Source: Nageia nagi (lineage: Eukaryota; Pinophyta). From it: DNA of 64,000 nt. Each line of letters opens with the position of its first letter. The stretch's first letter is position 1. The stretch covers positions 39,432,001-39,496,000 of the forward strand of contig JBITNC010000002.1 of assembly GCA_050084985.1 (NCBI GenBank), read 5' to 3'. The notes under the pieces were generated by a model, which saw only the letters and a list, made by a program, of their open reading frames with translations, was not told where the DNA came from and made no database searches. This document shows, in pieces, positions 24,071 through 37,109 of the stretch. A program made the translations under genes and the position numbers.

Positions 24071-24444
24071 TGTTGGGAATCCTACAGTCTAAGAACACTA
24101 ATTTCATATCCAATCGACTAATAGACAAAGCTTTGATGTGTATTACAAAGGAACGGTAGATAGCTCTTGAGTATTATAGATTCCAATATCGATAGGTAGT
24201 GTTGAGAAACACTGGTAAATTTATGAGAGATATACATAGTCCTATCAAGATGAAATATTGATAGTCTTCCCATGCACATAATTCTCAATTTATAGGTTTA
24301 GGAATATACTTGTAGATGCTCATTCATCAGTGGGGAAACACCCCATGCAAAATGAGTAACATTTCTCAAGAGATGTCATATAGGGAAAGATCCTACTCTT
24401 GGTATTGACACCACTCAACTTCTAAAGGTTGACAAATCCCAACA
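24071..24444. repeat. Possible solo LTR
   Basis: A 374-bp block begins TGTTGGGAAT and ends ATCCCAACA, matching inverted ends of the TG...CA type expected of an LTR. The flanking five bases (ACTGA and CCTGG) do not match, and no second copy occurs in the window, so this rests on the ends alone. Confidence 0.3.
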
Positions 24445-25443
24445 CCTGGTTTCAACTCATTGCCACCACGTCCAACTTTATCATGGAATTATCCTTAACT
24501 TGGCATGCTAGGTGATAAAAATGATAGATGGAACACTCGTTATAAGAACTTGAAATATTTAATGAAATATTTCGTGGCCATTACGAAACCATAACGATGA
24601 AAATCCATAGCTTTAAAAGTTGCACGAGAAAAATATTTCAAAAAAATAATTTGAAAAAAATATAATCGATTAATTAAAAATATATCTACATAACTATATA
24701 AATATACCATGTAGTTCACTTAAAAACAAATTCAATTACTCACACAAAAAAAAAAAAAAAAATTCTCATATTGATAATTCAAAGTTACAAATAATTCAAA
24801 AAAGAGATGAGCACGAAAATGATATCTTTTGACGTTTCTTGATATATAAAAGGTTATATCAAAACTAGTTATTAAGCACATATATATCTTTTAATATCCT
24901 TTTAAATCCATTGTTTGTTGAACCTATTATAATTAATCTAGAAGTAAATATATGTTAAATATTTCAAAGATTATTTCTGGTATGATTAAAACATTGATAT
25001 TTGCACAAAGGTAAATTAGATTAACGACCACTATAGACCAATTGATCTATGAGATGGACAGCTTGCAATAAGCTATTACATAGTATGTATGTCTCATAAT
25101 GAAACATAGAACATGAAACATAGATCGCAATAAGATCAATACATGACAACTCAACTAACAACCAACAAGAACACTCCTTAATTTTGTTCTTTTCTTTAAT
25201 TAAACTTTTTCACCTCGGAATCTCCACTGTTCATGGAAATACTGCCCCCACATATCTGGCTGCCCAAAGAGGAAAGATAAGCACTTTATTCCGTAGGGAT
25301 AGAGAGAATATATCTTAGATTTATTTCAATGTTGTTGAACACGAGTTTGTGCAAGCTATACTGCTCATTCAATATCCATGGCTCCTTCCAACACAAGCAT
25401 GTGATGTTACAGATCAAGATTACATCTTGGGCGAAAAGATTTC
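24445..25443. promoter_or_regulatory. Upstream region of the TBL gene
   Basis: About 1 kb precedes the TBL leader. It is AT-rich, with an A17 tract near 24750 and a repeat block (24640-24870) that has a direct-repeat partner downstream of the gene. I cannot place a TATA box or transcription start with confidence. Confidence 0.35.
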
Positions 25444-25501
25444 ATGTTTTTGTTTCATGGGATCGGATCGGGTCTAGTGGGTTCAGCTGAAAGAGACTTT
25501 C

Positions 25502-27943
25502 ATGGCGCCTCCGGGGCAGAAGAGCCAGGCTAAATTCTCTGCATTGGTTGTTCTGTTTATTTTAATATTCATTGGTCTATGTATTGTCAGCAAAAATGCA
25601 ATGAATCCTAATCCTCTCATAAACAAGGAACTGTGGCTTGGGATTCCACTTTTTTTATCTATGCTTAAGAACCCTCAAATGAAGATAGAGGAAAACCCTG
25701 AAGTTAAGATAGTGGGTGTTAATTCTGTACGTGATTTAGCATTGGATGGTATAAGTGGTAATGCTACAGCAACTGATATAACTGAAATTGTTTCGATAAA
25801 TAACATTGCGGATACTGATGCAAAAAATGGTGTAGCCGATCCTGCTACAAAAACTGTAGATAATTACAGCAGTGGAATAGAAAATAACAGTACGAGTGAT
25901 CTCCCATCTAATGAACCAGGATCTGAAACCACTGCAATTGATGGTGAAAATGATGAAATAGAAGGGAATTTGGATGGTTTGGAAGAAAGCCCATTTCTTG
26001 AAAAGAACATCCAGGTTTTATCTAGCCCTCAAGAAAGCCCACATTTATTCAAGCCCGAAGAGAAGCCTAGAAAGTCGTCACCCCCACCACTGGGTGTCGG
26101 AGAGGGGGGGAAGGGAAGCTTAAGATCAAGGAATAACCACCTAATGAATGAGGAAGAAGATGAAAGATTAAGTCCAAAGAAGCATTTGATCACCCATTCA
26201 CCTAAAACAGCTGAAAGTGAGAAAAAAAAGTGCAACCTTTATTCAGGGAGCTGGTCGAAGGATGCCTCTTATCCTCTTTATCAGGCTATCTCCTGTCCTT
26301 ATGTTGATGAAGCTTTCAACTGCCAAGATAACGGGAGGCCTGATTCGGAATATCAGCAATGGAGATGGCAACCCCATGACTGTCACCTTCCAAGGTAGGT
26401 AAGGCATCATACCATGTCCTGCCCATATCTCATTTTCAAATTACAGCTTACAGACATAGAAGAGATTATTGAACATTAATAATTATATTGTTGAATGGGT
26501 TATGTTGTTCTATCTTTTTTGTTCTCCAACATCATTCCATGAGTTCGTCCAATGGCCCATGAATCAGCATGTAGACCTCTGGATGAGCTGATTGTAAATG
26601 CTAGATCCAGCTATACCAACCTGCATCTTTGACATTTGTATCATATGTTGCAAATTCTATCACTCTTTGTTTCAAATGAAGGCAGCAAATTGAGCCTATG
26701 ACACATTGGTAATCTAGGTTCAATGCAACAGACTTCTTGGAAAGACTGAGGGGCAAGAGGCTTATGTTTGTGGGAGATTCTATGAATCGAAACCAGTTTG
26801 AATCTATGCTTTGCATTCTTCGTGAAGGCCTTGCTAATAAGAGTAGAATGTTCGAGACTCATGGCTATCGCATTACGAAAGGGAGAGGGAATTACATATT
26901 TAAATTTATGGTAAATGATGTTCTTAACTCTCTGATTTCCTGACTTGTATTATCTAATTATAAGTAATTTTGTTTAATACTAGTGGTTTGGACATAGTGC
27001 AGGATTATGATTGCACTGTGGAATTTAGTCGGTCACATTTTCTAGTAAAGGAAGGCCGGACGGTTAGACCCAACGGGAAGACAAGGCCTACTTTGATGAT
27101 TGATAGAATAGACAGAACTGCTTCTAGGTGGAAGAGAGCTGACATTCTTGTTTTCAACACAGGCCATTGGTGGACACATGGAAAGACATCAAAAGGGTAA
27201 TATGTTGCTTAAATCAATAATGTTTTCGATCACCATTTGTGGCAGAGAAGTACATTATTTGTTAAAATCTTGATTTTCTACTTGGATCCACTATAAAACT
27301 TTTCATGTAAACAATCTTTGGTTGTTAACTGTTTGCCATAATTCTTACAGGAAAGACTACTACCAAGAAGGAGATGTAGTGTATGAACGGTTGGATGTAC
27401 TGACAGCATTCAGGCGGGCCTTGACAACATGGGGAAAATGGATTGATGAAAATTTGAGACCTAAAAAAACCCGTGTTTTCTATCGTGGCTACTCAACTGC
27501 CCATTTTAGGTGAGTACGTTATTGTCACTTTGTTCAGTTTTTTGCATTAAGTTCCATATATTTGGTCTCTAAAAGAATTCAGACATTAGAAAACAAAGTA
27601 AAATATCCTTCTGGAAAGCAGGGGAGGACAATGGAATTCTGGTGGGAGATGCACTGGTGAAACCCAACCCATCTTTAATGAAAGTTTTATTGCTAGCTAT
27701 CCCGTCAAAATGCAAATAGTGGAGGATGTTATCCATCAAATGCATACCTCTGTTACTATCTTGAACGTTACAAGATTGACTGATTTTCGGAAGGATGGGC
27801 ACCCTTCTGCTTATGGAAAGCATTTTACAGAATCAGGTGAAAAGAGAAAAAGTAGGTATCAGGATTGCAGTCACTGGTGCTTGCCAGGGATTCCAGATGC
27901 ATGGAATGAGTTAATTTATCATTCCTTGGTCATGGAAATCTAG
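25502..27943 (+). CDS. TBL: TBL family polysaccharide O-acetyltransferase (PMR5/Cas1p), five exons
   Basis: Joining 25502-26394, 26718-26910, 27003-27196, 27351-27509 and 27622-27943 gives an uninterrupted 586-residue protein. All four introns (323, 92, 154 and 112 bp) are GT...AG. Residues about 12-29 form a membrane anchor, as in type II Golgi proteins. Residues 30-240 are a variable, partly acidic stem. Residues 244-298 are the PMR5N cysteine-rich domain, with four cysteines (244, 265, 274, 294) and GRPDSEYQQWRWQP. The catalytic PCOSO/PC-esterase domain follows, with GDSMNRNQFESM (GDS 317-319) and a final DCSHWCLPG (Asp561, His564 of the DXXH motif). Family knowledge: TBL proteins transfer acetyl groups to xylan, mannan, xyloglucan or pectin in the Golgi. 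The substrate cannot be told from sequence here. The long stem and the GRPDS/WRWQP wording resemble the TBR/TBL1/TBL2 branch. It is the only intact host gene in the window. Confidence 0.93.
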
Positions 27944-28620
27944 AGATGAGACACAAATAATTCACCAGCGAGATATGTCAACAATTTCAGTTGGTTGTCA
28001 GATTTAACTTTGTAAAAATTCTGAAGGGAGCTCAAAGTTAATTTTAAGCTGAAGCTAAGTATGCCATGGAGTTCTATTTCTTCTCAAGACATTCACTGGA
28101 TGGTAAGGCCACAAAAAGTTAATGGTGTTAATCCTTGACAATCGCTGATCAGCACGGTCAGGCTTCTATAAATGCAGCAGCAGTCTGATGATCAAATCTT
28201 TTTTACCTACAAACCAGAATCGTGGATTGGGACATTGTGGCAAGTTAATTGATTCTGATTTCAAGCTGTTAAGATGGGAACTGCAGAACAACAATTTAAA
28301 CGAATGTTAAATGAAATGTAGATAAAATGAATTTAAGGTTTCAAGTCATAGGAATGGCTTCATAGGTTTAGGCGTTTTACGTTGTACAGGAAACATATTC
28401 TGTGAGACAAGTTTGCAGCTGTAGTTGCATTTTTTATTGACAAATTTAAGTCTGCTCTAAGTGTTATCTCATCTAGTTTGTACAGTGTTCACCGTATTCT
28501 TTTCATTTTTTTCCATGTTGCCCTTGTTAACACCGCAAGGCATTCCTATAGCTGCAGTCGGGGGTGGAGTGAAGAGCTAAAATGTTCATCCGTCAAATGT
28601 TGATTTCAATATTAAAAAAA
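27944..28620 (+). other. Probable 3' untranslated region of TBL
   Basis: The sequence after the TAG stop is less AT-rich than the surrounding spacer up to about 28590, in keeping with a transcribed 3' end. I see no canonical AATAAA at a convincing distance; plant signals are often degenerate. An A-rich run at about 28614-28626 starts the downstream repeat block. Confidence 0.4.
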
Positions 28621-28745
28621 AAAAAGAATAATCGACTTCAAAATTATAATTTAAAAACTATATAAATATAATTTAAAAAGAATAGCCGAAAAAGATATCT
28701 TTCGACGTTTTTTTATATATAAGGGAGTATATCAAAGCTAGATAT
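28620..28745. repeat. Repeat block paired with 24640-24870
   Basis: GATATCTTTCGACGTTT followed by TATATATAAGGGAGTATATC matches GATATCTTTTGACGTTTCTT and GATATATAAAAGGTTATATC at about 24820-24860 in the same orientation. Both are preceded by similar AT-rich text (ACTATATAAATATA). The two copies bracket the TBL gene. Confidence 0.6.
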
Positions 28746-31690
28746 CTTATTCTAGACTTAGAAAAAATGAGATGAGCATGTTTTAACAACTGGTTTTATT
28801 TATTCTTAATTGTACTGTAAATGGCTGTACACCCACTAGGTCAGCAAAAACTGTTTGGTCTTCTCATTCATCTTTACTCTAGCCATTTTAATTAGATCTA
28901 ACAAAAAGCAAATATAAAAACCTTTACAAGTTTTTATTTTGCGCTAAAAAAGCTTGAATATACATATTATTTTTGTTTCATTCTCGCAGAAACCTATATA
29001 ACACTTGAAGCAGTTATCCTTCATGGGCTACTTTATTTTTTTTTATTAATAGGCTAATTTTGTATTAATCAAAAAGTAGAATTTTTGAAGAATTCCGAAG
29101 CTTATATCAGAGCTTGAGAGCATTTTGTCAAAAGACAACAGTTTTTCTTTTACAATTGAAAACAAAAAAACTAAACAATTCTGAGAGAAAGGACTATATA
29201 AACAAACGTGAAAACAACTACACCAAAATTATACTTCTTAGCTTTGAAAGATATGTCTAGGTGCAAGGAAGTGCTCTCCAACTATGCTGCTTATCTTTTA
29301 AGAGAAGCTTCGATTTATTTAGTTCAGCTGTGGAAGGAGTGTAAATGATATCAAACTGCTTCAATCTGCTCTGTCTCCCTTTCCTTACCTGCAGCTCACA
29401 GGTTTGGGAAAATGAAGTGTTCCTTTTCGAAGTTGTTCTTGTAGAAAATATTGTAAATTTTCTTCATAATGGTTTGCTTAAACTTTGGTGAGTCCCCTAT
29501 ATCTTCAAAGACAATACTGTGCGCTCCTTTCTGTAGCAATGCTTCCGCTAACATGGTGTTGTGTAGCTATAATTCAATGGTTTTCTGATTGGAATCACAT
29601 TTTGCCTTTTCCCTTTATGCAGCTCTCAGGCTACCTTATTTTATCTGTTTACAGTTTTGATCTGTGGCTATTGTTCCTTGAATCCGACAAACACTTGATA
29701 TGCAAATTTTCGCTTTTAATTTATAGATGACAATTTTACTGTGGCTATGTCTACACTTTTAATATTAGGTTGGATGGGCAGTAAGGTTCCCAAAACTTAG
29801 GGTCCCCCTAAGAAGAGGGAAGGTTTTGGATAACATCAATTAATAAATATCTGTTGCACAGGAGTTTTTCACTCCTAGATTGCTAATGATTTCAAGCAAG
29901 GATCATGCCTGTGCAAAATAAAGCCTAGAAAAGTAGGGTTCCTCTGTAAAGAGAGAGAATGCAGAAAAGGAACATAGAAAAAATGCAAGTGAATTTCGGG
30001 CATGGCATAGAAGATGCATCAGGCCATTAACTTTGCAGTGCAAAACAATTTGGAATAGGATATAAGGGGGCACCAATATCTGTTTACCACTCCCACAAAG
30101 GCAATTGCCTGAAATCACAACTCGAATGGGCTCACTACCCTGAAAGTTCTAAGAGAAAATACATTTTGAGAGTTTATGACAACTTATGGGTTTACTGAGT
30201 CTGTTATTTTACTGCAACTTTGAGGGGGTTTAGTCTGGTGTTTAGTTCACTTCTAAATGCCCTGGTAATTGAGTGAATAACATTCTTGGCTCTCTTCCTG
30301 TTTCATGCTATTTTTGAAACATTTACTGTTTTTAGCCTAGAAAATTGGTTCTTTGAGGAAACAATTTATTAATTAGTTATAATCTGGAGAATTTTTGTCT
30401 TACATCTGTTACGTCTTTCATCAATTTGAAACAAAATGATGGAAGAGCCACCTATAATGGATTTCTTTTTTCAGCTGATTCCAGTTTTGCTCTGTCACAT
30501 ATTTCATGCTTGCTTACATATTCCCTGGTGTTTTTCTGTGCATTAAGTATGCTTCTTGTTTAATTTAAAAACTGTTCAATTCATATGTATTGAGATGCAC
30601 GTGTATAATGAAGGGTCTGCACACTAGAAATGTATACCATTTCTACTTCATTGTAAGTATATTATATTTGGAAACAATTTTAAGTTCAGGAACTTAGAAA
30701 AATTGTCTTTGATTACTATAAGAAAATATGGGTGATCGGAATCAAAACACAACACTCACCCTGAAATAGAGAATGATAAAGAGTAGAGTTGATTCTTTGA
30801 ACGAGTAGAAGATTAGCCAAATTATGGCAACACGTGCAATTTCACATGGCAAGCTAATTATTTTAGTTACAACTTTTTTACAACTTTATGATTTATCCAG
30901 ATTTCATGGTTAGTGAATTCCACTATTTAGTTGTTCCTTTTTATTAAATGATGTTTATGATGTTGAAGGCTGAGGGAGAGAGATGACCGTAGTGGAACCA
31001 AAGTCAGTGAAGATTCAATTTAGGTAAGCGAAGCATCAACATCAATACAAGATCAATACATAACTTGAATTGAATTAAATAAGGATGGGAAGGATGATAG
31101 ACTTATGCAATCTAAATAAATATGAGCTAGTTTTGATTTTGTCTATATTTTGTTTAATTTTGATTTCAGTACAATGTTATTCCATCTGATTATTTGGAGG
31201 ATCTTTTAACATTATCTTCATTAAAGCATAAATATAATTTTATTATTATAATTATATTATTTGTATTTCATGTTAACCTATATCATTCTTTTGTTATTTT
31301 GTTTTTAATAGATTTTCTTTTTACTTGTGATGAAATATGAGAAGTTGATTTTCTTAATAAACATATTTGTTGAAATTAAATAGTAGAAAAATGAAGGTTG
31401 ATAAAATTTATAAAAGTTAAATATTTTTCAAATATTATTCCATATGAATATATAAAATTGAGATATGATAATATAGATCTTATTTCAAATACGTGTAAAT
31501 TGTCTTCTACAAGAGTAGTGGTTTTGAAGTTCTCTCTAATATTTTTTAATGATTATGTTATTGTTGAGGGAACCTCAATAGTTGATGAAATAAAAATAGA
31601 AATGTATAAAAAGTGAATAATTGAAAATATTGATTTTAAGGAAAATAGTAATTTAGGTATCTAAAATTAATTTATGATAATTTCAATAGT
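28746..31690. other. Spacer downstream of TBL, no gene recognised
   Basis: Part of this (about 29250-30650) is less AT-rich and resembles non-coding genic DNA such as intron, UTR or a non-coding transcript, but the short frames (for example 29485-29730) match nothing I know. No splice-linked series of exons could be built. Confidence 0.45.
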
Positions 31691-31757
31691 GTATCCTTAA
31701 GTCAAGAGAAAGTCAATTAATGTGCATTTGAACTAGGAGAAGAGGCAAGATAATATT

Positions 31758-32030
31758 GTGCCTCCACAAGCAAGGATGGAGGGAGTTTTAACAATTTATG
31801 ACCAAGACACAAACCACAAAGGATGTATTTATGGGATTAGCAAAGAAAGATCAAGAGAAGCCAACCTTGGAAATCAATCAAATGGAGAAAAGTCAAAAGC
31901 AAGAAAGTTCTCAAGGTCTAGGAAAGAAGACAAACAAAGAGAAAATGAAAAGACAAGGAGAACAAATGAGATATGAAGGTATGGTTAAATCCATAGACCA
32001 TTTTTACATCATTGATTCTCAATGATAATA
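31758..32030 (+). pseudogene. LINE ORF1 tail remnant
   Basis: Two overlapping frames give lysine/arginine/glutamate-rich peptides (for example ARKFSRSRKEDKQRENEKTR), which fits the basic tail of a plant LINE ORF1 lying just before the endonuclease. This is inferred mainly from position. Confidence 0.4.
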
Positions 32031-34620
32031 CACACATGGAATGTAAGGGGATTAAATAATCGCCCTAGACAATTGGCTATTAAAAAAAATGACCATGGAG
32101 AATAATTTAGACATAGTTTTACTACAGGAAGCTAAGGCCTTTTTGCTAGAAATGCAAAACATAGTCGAAAGATGTTCGTGGTAGGGTGACTATATGATTT
32201 AAGTTAATAGATTCAGCTTCGGTAAGAGGAATCCTTATGATCAGACTTGAAGAAAGAGAATCTAGATTAATTTGGATGATAATAAACTTCTATGGTATGA
32301 TGGAGGTGAGGGCTCATAATATACAGTGGCAAGCAATCCTACAACTTAGGGAGTCTTTTCTAGAAGAGTTGTGGATTATGGGAGGGGATTTACATGCTAA
32401 AATGTCAATGTAAGATCAAGAAGGAGGTTGTGTCTAATTAAATCATAGGGATAAGTTATTCATTTCTCAAGTAGAATATCTAAACCTCTTTAATATACCC
32501 CCATCAGGATGCAACACCACTTAGATAAATAAAAGTCAAGGTGATGCCACTATTAAATCCAGGTTGGATAGAATCTTGGTAGGATAAATAGTTTCTACTA
32601 CATGGCAATGTCAATCCCAAATTCTAAACTGGTTAGCTACATATCATTTCTTGGTACAACTTCTGATAAGGGAAATGACACAACCTAAACATTGTCCTTT
32701 CAAATTTGAGAATTTTTGACTCTTAAACCAAGACTTACCAGAACTAATAGAACAATGGTGGTAACAAGGTAAACCTTTACATGGGACTTCACAATTCCAG
32801 TTTCAAGTTAGATTGAAGATCATCAAGAGTAAGTTGAAAGTTTGGTGTAAATCCTATAAGTTTGACTTTTAGCAACAAAGAATCTCTCTCTCCATTAGAA
32901 TGCAAGAGATGACAGAAAGAATATGTTCTGAACCTCTTTCTAAAGAACTTCTCCATCAAGAACAAGGTTTTCTACAAGAGGATCTAGATAAGAAAGAAGA
33001 GGTCTACTGGAAACAAAGAGCAAAAATTACTTGACTACTAGAAGGTATTAGGAATACAATTTTTTTTCATCAATCAGCAACAACCCATAACCATCATAAC
33101 ATGATTGATGCTCTAGCCACATAGGAAGGGAATAGGGACTCCTCAACCTCGGGTATGCAAGATATAGTTAACAAATATTTTACTTCCTTGTTTTTTGCTG
33201 ATACAAACTTATCTAGCCAAAATTAAGAGGAAATCATGGAGTGCTTTCCAAAGCTCATCTCACATAAATAAAACAAGGATCTATTCCATGAAATAAAAGA
33301 GGAGGAAGTCAAAACAATAGTGTTTCTATGCAAACAGGGAAGGCACTAGGTCTAGATGGTTTTCCAGTGGAGTTGTTTAGAACCTTTTGGGACATAATAG
33401 CAAAAGATTTAACCCAAGCAATTAAATAAGTCAATGTTAGTGGTAGAATCTTAAAAGCCTTCAACCACACTTTTCTTGCTTTGATTCCAAAGGAAGGGGA
33501 CCTGAAGTAGTTATCCAACTATAAACTAATTACATTATGCATTGTGATCTACAAGATAATCACTAAGTTGATAGCAAACATACTCAAAAAGTTATTACCA
33601 TATTTAATTTCACCTAAGCAAGGGGGCTTTGTGTAGGGAAGGTAGATTCTAGATGGGATTGCAATCACACAAGAAACTATATACAAGTTGGGGTAGAAAG
33701 GTGATAGTGGAATGTTTCTAAAATTTGACTTATCCAAAGCTTATGATAGAGTAAGTTGGGATTTCCTTGCCCACATTCTTAAGAAAATAGGATTTAGAGA
33801 GGATTGGGTAAATTTGATCATGGAATGCATTTCTACAGTCTTCTTCCCCATGCTTATTAATGGTTTCCCCTCTCATGTTTTTAAATCATCCAGAGGAATC
33901 ATATAAGGAGATCCTTTAGCTCCATATATATTTATTATTTTTGCCGAGGGATTGGGTAGGTTCATTTAGAAAAGAAGAGCAGGGAATACCATTGTTGGGG
34001 TGCAGATAAACCGAAACATAAGACTAACACATCACCAATTTGTTGATGACATGAGAATGTGGGGATAACCAATAACAAATAAAATAATCAATATTAGAGG
34101 ACTATTGGATGGGTACATAGTAGTGACATGGTAAATTCTAAATAAGAAAGAATCCAAAGTAGTTTTCTTTAATGTGACTAAAAGACTAAGGGAACATATT
34201 ACTCACATTCTTATATTTTCATAGGCATCCCTTCCTCTAGACTAATTAGGTATTCCTCTTACAAAGAAAGGGTTCAAAAAGAAGGATTGGCTTCCAATTA
34301 AAGATAGAATAAATTAAAAACTTTTCCTATGGACCCACATATGGTTAAATTTTGGAGGTAGAGTAACCCTTTTGAAATATGTCATTCAAGCTATTCTAGT
34401 GTACAAATTTTCCATCCTAGCAACTCCAATCAATGTCCTCCAAGATTTGGATAAGATGATGACACATTTCCTTTGGTTCGAAGTAAAGGATAAACAAAAG
34501 AATGCTCTTGTTAGCTGTAAAAGTTTTACCAACCAAAGGAAGAAGGAGGGCTTGGGATATGAGCAACAACAACAAATAATCAAGCCCTCATAGGAAAATT
34601 ATACTAGAGATGGATCATTA
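32023..34620 (+). pseudogene. LINE ORF2: endonuclease and reverse transcriptase remnants
   Basis: The endonuclease starts at about 32023 with HTWNVRGLNNRPRQLAIKK, then after a frame change NNLDIVLLQEAKAF. Later blocks are IMGGDLHAKMS (about 32365) and RLDRILVG (about 32560). The reverse transcriptase runs from about 33330 with KALGLDGFPVELFRTFW, LALIPKEGDLK (33477), then a stop and LSNYK. The catalytic palm has FLKFDLSKAYDRVSWDFL (about 33716-33770) and FVDDMRMWG (about 34040; FADD is usual). The thumb-like region YVIQAILVYKFSIL ... HFLWFEVKDKQKN lies at 34372-34593. Family knowledge: ORF2 nicks target DNA and copies the LINE RNA in place. Stops such as TAG in KQGGFV*GRQILDG and TAA in RGII*GDPLAP occur where Gln codons are expected. 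Confidence 0.9.
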
Positions 34621-35072
34621 ATTGGGAGCAAATTTGGAGCAAGGTATTGAAAGAAAGATATTATCCTTCTCAGAACATAGCAAAGATTTCTTGCCTACCG
34701 ATTACAGGAGTAGGATCTGAGATCTAGAGAGCAATCAAGAGAGGGGCAGAACTTATTAAAAAGGCTTATACTAGAAACTAGGAGATGGAAAGAAGGCTCA
34801 ACTTTGGGATGACTCTTGGGAACTTATTCCACCCATAGTTGGCTAATACCCCCACCTAATCCCTCTTAGTGAGCATCTTAAAAGCAAAGGATGGTTCCTC
34901 ATTTACCATTACCTCAAACCACTTGATCAATTATAGGAGCAATCTAGTCAATGGAGCATCTCGGAGGAAGATATGGAGAATGAATGGGTGGAGAACAAAA
35001 TAGAATTAAAATGAATTTTAGATGAGAGAAAATGACCAAGATGGATTGGCCCTAATCAACTAGCTTGGGGAT

Positions 35073-36737
35073 TGATCCATAAACCCTAGTCGCTTTGGCA
35101 TTCTAAGGTCACCAATGCATAGTCACACTTGTATATTTCCAAGTGCTTGTGGAAATTTTTAATATTTAAGCAATTATAAAACACAAAATAATTGCCAAAA
35201 TAAATAAAAGAGAGAAATCATTCACCACAAAATTTTGACATCGATATACGCTGGTTCACCCAATGTGGGCTACATCCAACATATTTGAACTATGATGAAA
35301 AGTGAGTACAATATCATTATCTCGAGACCTCCAATCTTCAAGTGGATTCTGTCTTCTTATGTCGCAATAATCTCAATAGTCTCTCAATAACTCTCATCCT
35401 ATGTTTGCATGGAATTTTAACAATTGCTTATGCTTTCACTATCATGGCATCTCTTTCAATTCCCTCTAAGAAATGGGGTCTCAATTCCACTTTCGAAATC
35501 ATACTAAGGGGTATCTCTTCTTTTTTTCTAACTCTTTTCCTAAGAGTTTCATCCCCCTTCCCACTCTCCATAAGCCTCCTTTTATAACATGAAGGAGCTT
35601 TAAAATGGAATAAAAATGGTTACATAAAATAATACCAAATTTGGTATTTTTCTTCTTTACAAATATTTGCTCTATCCTCTTAACCAAAATTTCCTCCATT
35701 TTCAATTCTCGTAGCATTCTATCTCCTCAATTTTAGGACCCTTTCTTGAATTTGGTCAAAAGTTTATTTTAATAGTAAATACAATTAAATACTTCACAAA
35801 CTATATTTAAAAACATATAATAATCAACCCAACCAAATTAATCACCAAGCTAAATTAAACCCAACTAAAAGCTATAGTGGGCGAATAATTGGTAGATGTG
35901 CCACATGGCATCGTATTGAAGGCTCTTTGACCTGGTTGATTGGTGGATCCTCCAATTCCAATGAAATCCCTTTTTTTTAACTTGCATTATCTCCATATTG
36001 CACAAGTATGGGTGGCTTTTGTTATGGGTGGACAAATGGAATTGGATACACCTGTTATAAGGTCAAACACCCGCTTGACTAGCACACCTTCCTCTATGGC
36101 TAGTAATCTCCCATTTGTCTAGTAGCCTCTATGCTTATTAGCTGGTAGTTTTAGTGGAGTTTCAGGGATTGCAGATATGTATGTTTAGCAGTTGATGGTT
36201 TGACGTTTACCTCCTTTGGCTCCTAATACATGAAAGATTCCTCCACATCAACTGTCTTCTATCCTTTATCCACTCTTAGGTCATCTCTTGTCTACCACCA
36301 TATCCTCGAGTATGACACTTCGTATGATGGACTTGCATAGTTTTACATTGGACTTGGAATGTGTTGTGTGGAACTCACCATTCGCATCTATTTTGGAGAT
36401 AAAAGAGCCCATGCCAACTTTCTATTTATTGGCTCCAATACATCCTCCTCAAAGATGTCGAGGACGATACCACCTTAGATATTGTTCCCACTAATGGAAT
36501 TTCAAATTGGTGTTTTTAAATCTTTTTCCCTTTTAAATTGAAAAATAATAATATTTAATTATTATTTTTCAAAAACTTTGAGCAGTGATAACTTGTGAAC
36601 GATAACTTTGTTTTCTTTGCCATTCGAAGTGTGAAGCTCATGGAGCAAAGGATTTCAACATCGATCACATAAATATAGAAAAAGAGGAACTTTATTTTTC
36701 ACCTTTTTTAATGCATCCAAAAATCCATTTTGGATCA
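35073..36737 (-). repeat. Element X, left (3') LTR
   Basis: A 1665-bp LTR matching 38080-39128 plus 45687-46244. It starts TGATCCATAAACCCTAG and ends CATTTTGGATCA. Short open frames in it (35342-35587, 35940-36122, 36288-36494) recur in the other LTR and are not genes. Confidence 0.88.
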
Positions 36738-37109
36738 CTCATCCCCCCTTAGGGGGCTTTTGGTCCCTAAAAGCTTTACTCAAAAATCAAGTGCGTTGAA
36801 GGCTTGGTAATCAACTTCAGTCTCCATTTCGATTTCAAACTTTTTGAATTCTACCATGCTTCTCTTGCTTGCAATTCAGATCCATTGAAACTCTCTCCTT
36901 GATAAGGATTCTCCTCACATTATTTTGTCATACTGTATGATCGAAGTGAAATTAAAAATGTAGTAATGATGAGTAGCATAAATAATAATAATCCAAAAAT
37001 TTTGGATAATAGATTGGAAGTAAAATTTACCAATCTCGAGCATGGGAAACAGTGCTTCACGATTTGGTTTTGTGATGAATGCACTCACTTCTCTGATTCC
37101 TTCCTGATT

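Noticed and set aside
29485-29730. An 81-residue hydrophobic frame downstream of TBL
   Set aside because: No family resemblance, no splice-linked neighbours, and its length is within chance for this DNA.
36288-36494. Short plus-strand frames also seen at 45733-46005
   Set aside because: They are the same stretch of the two LTRs of element X, so their recurrence reflects LTR duplication and not a gene family.
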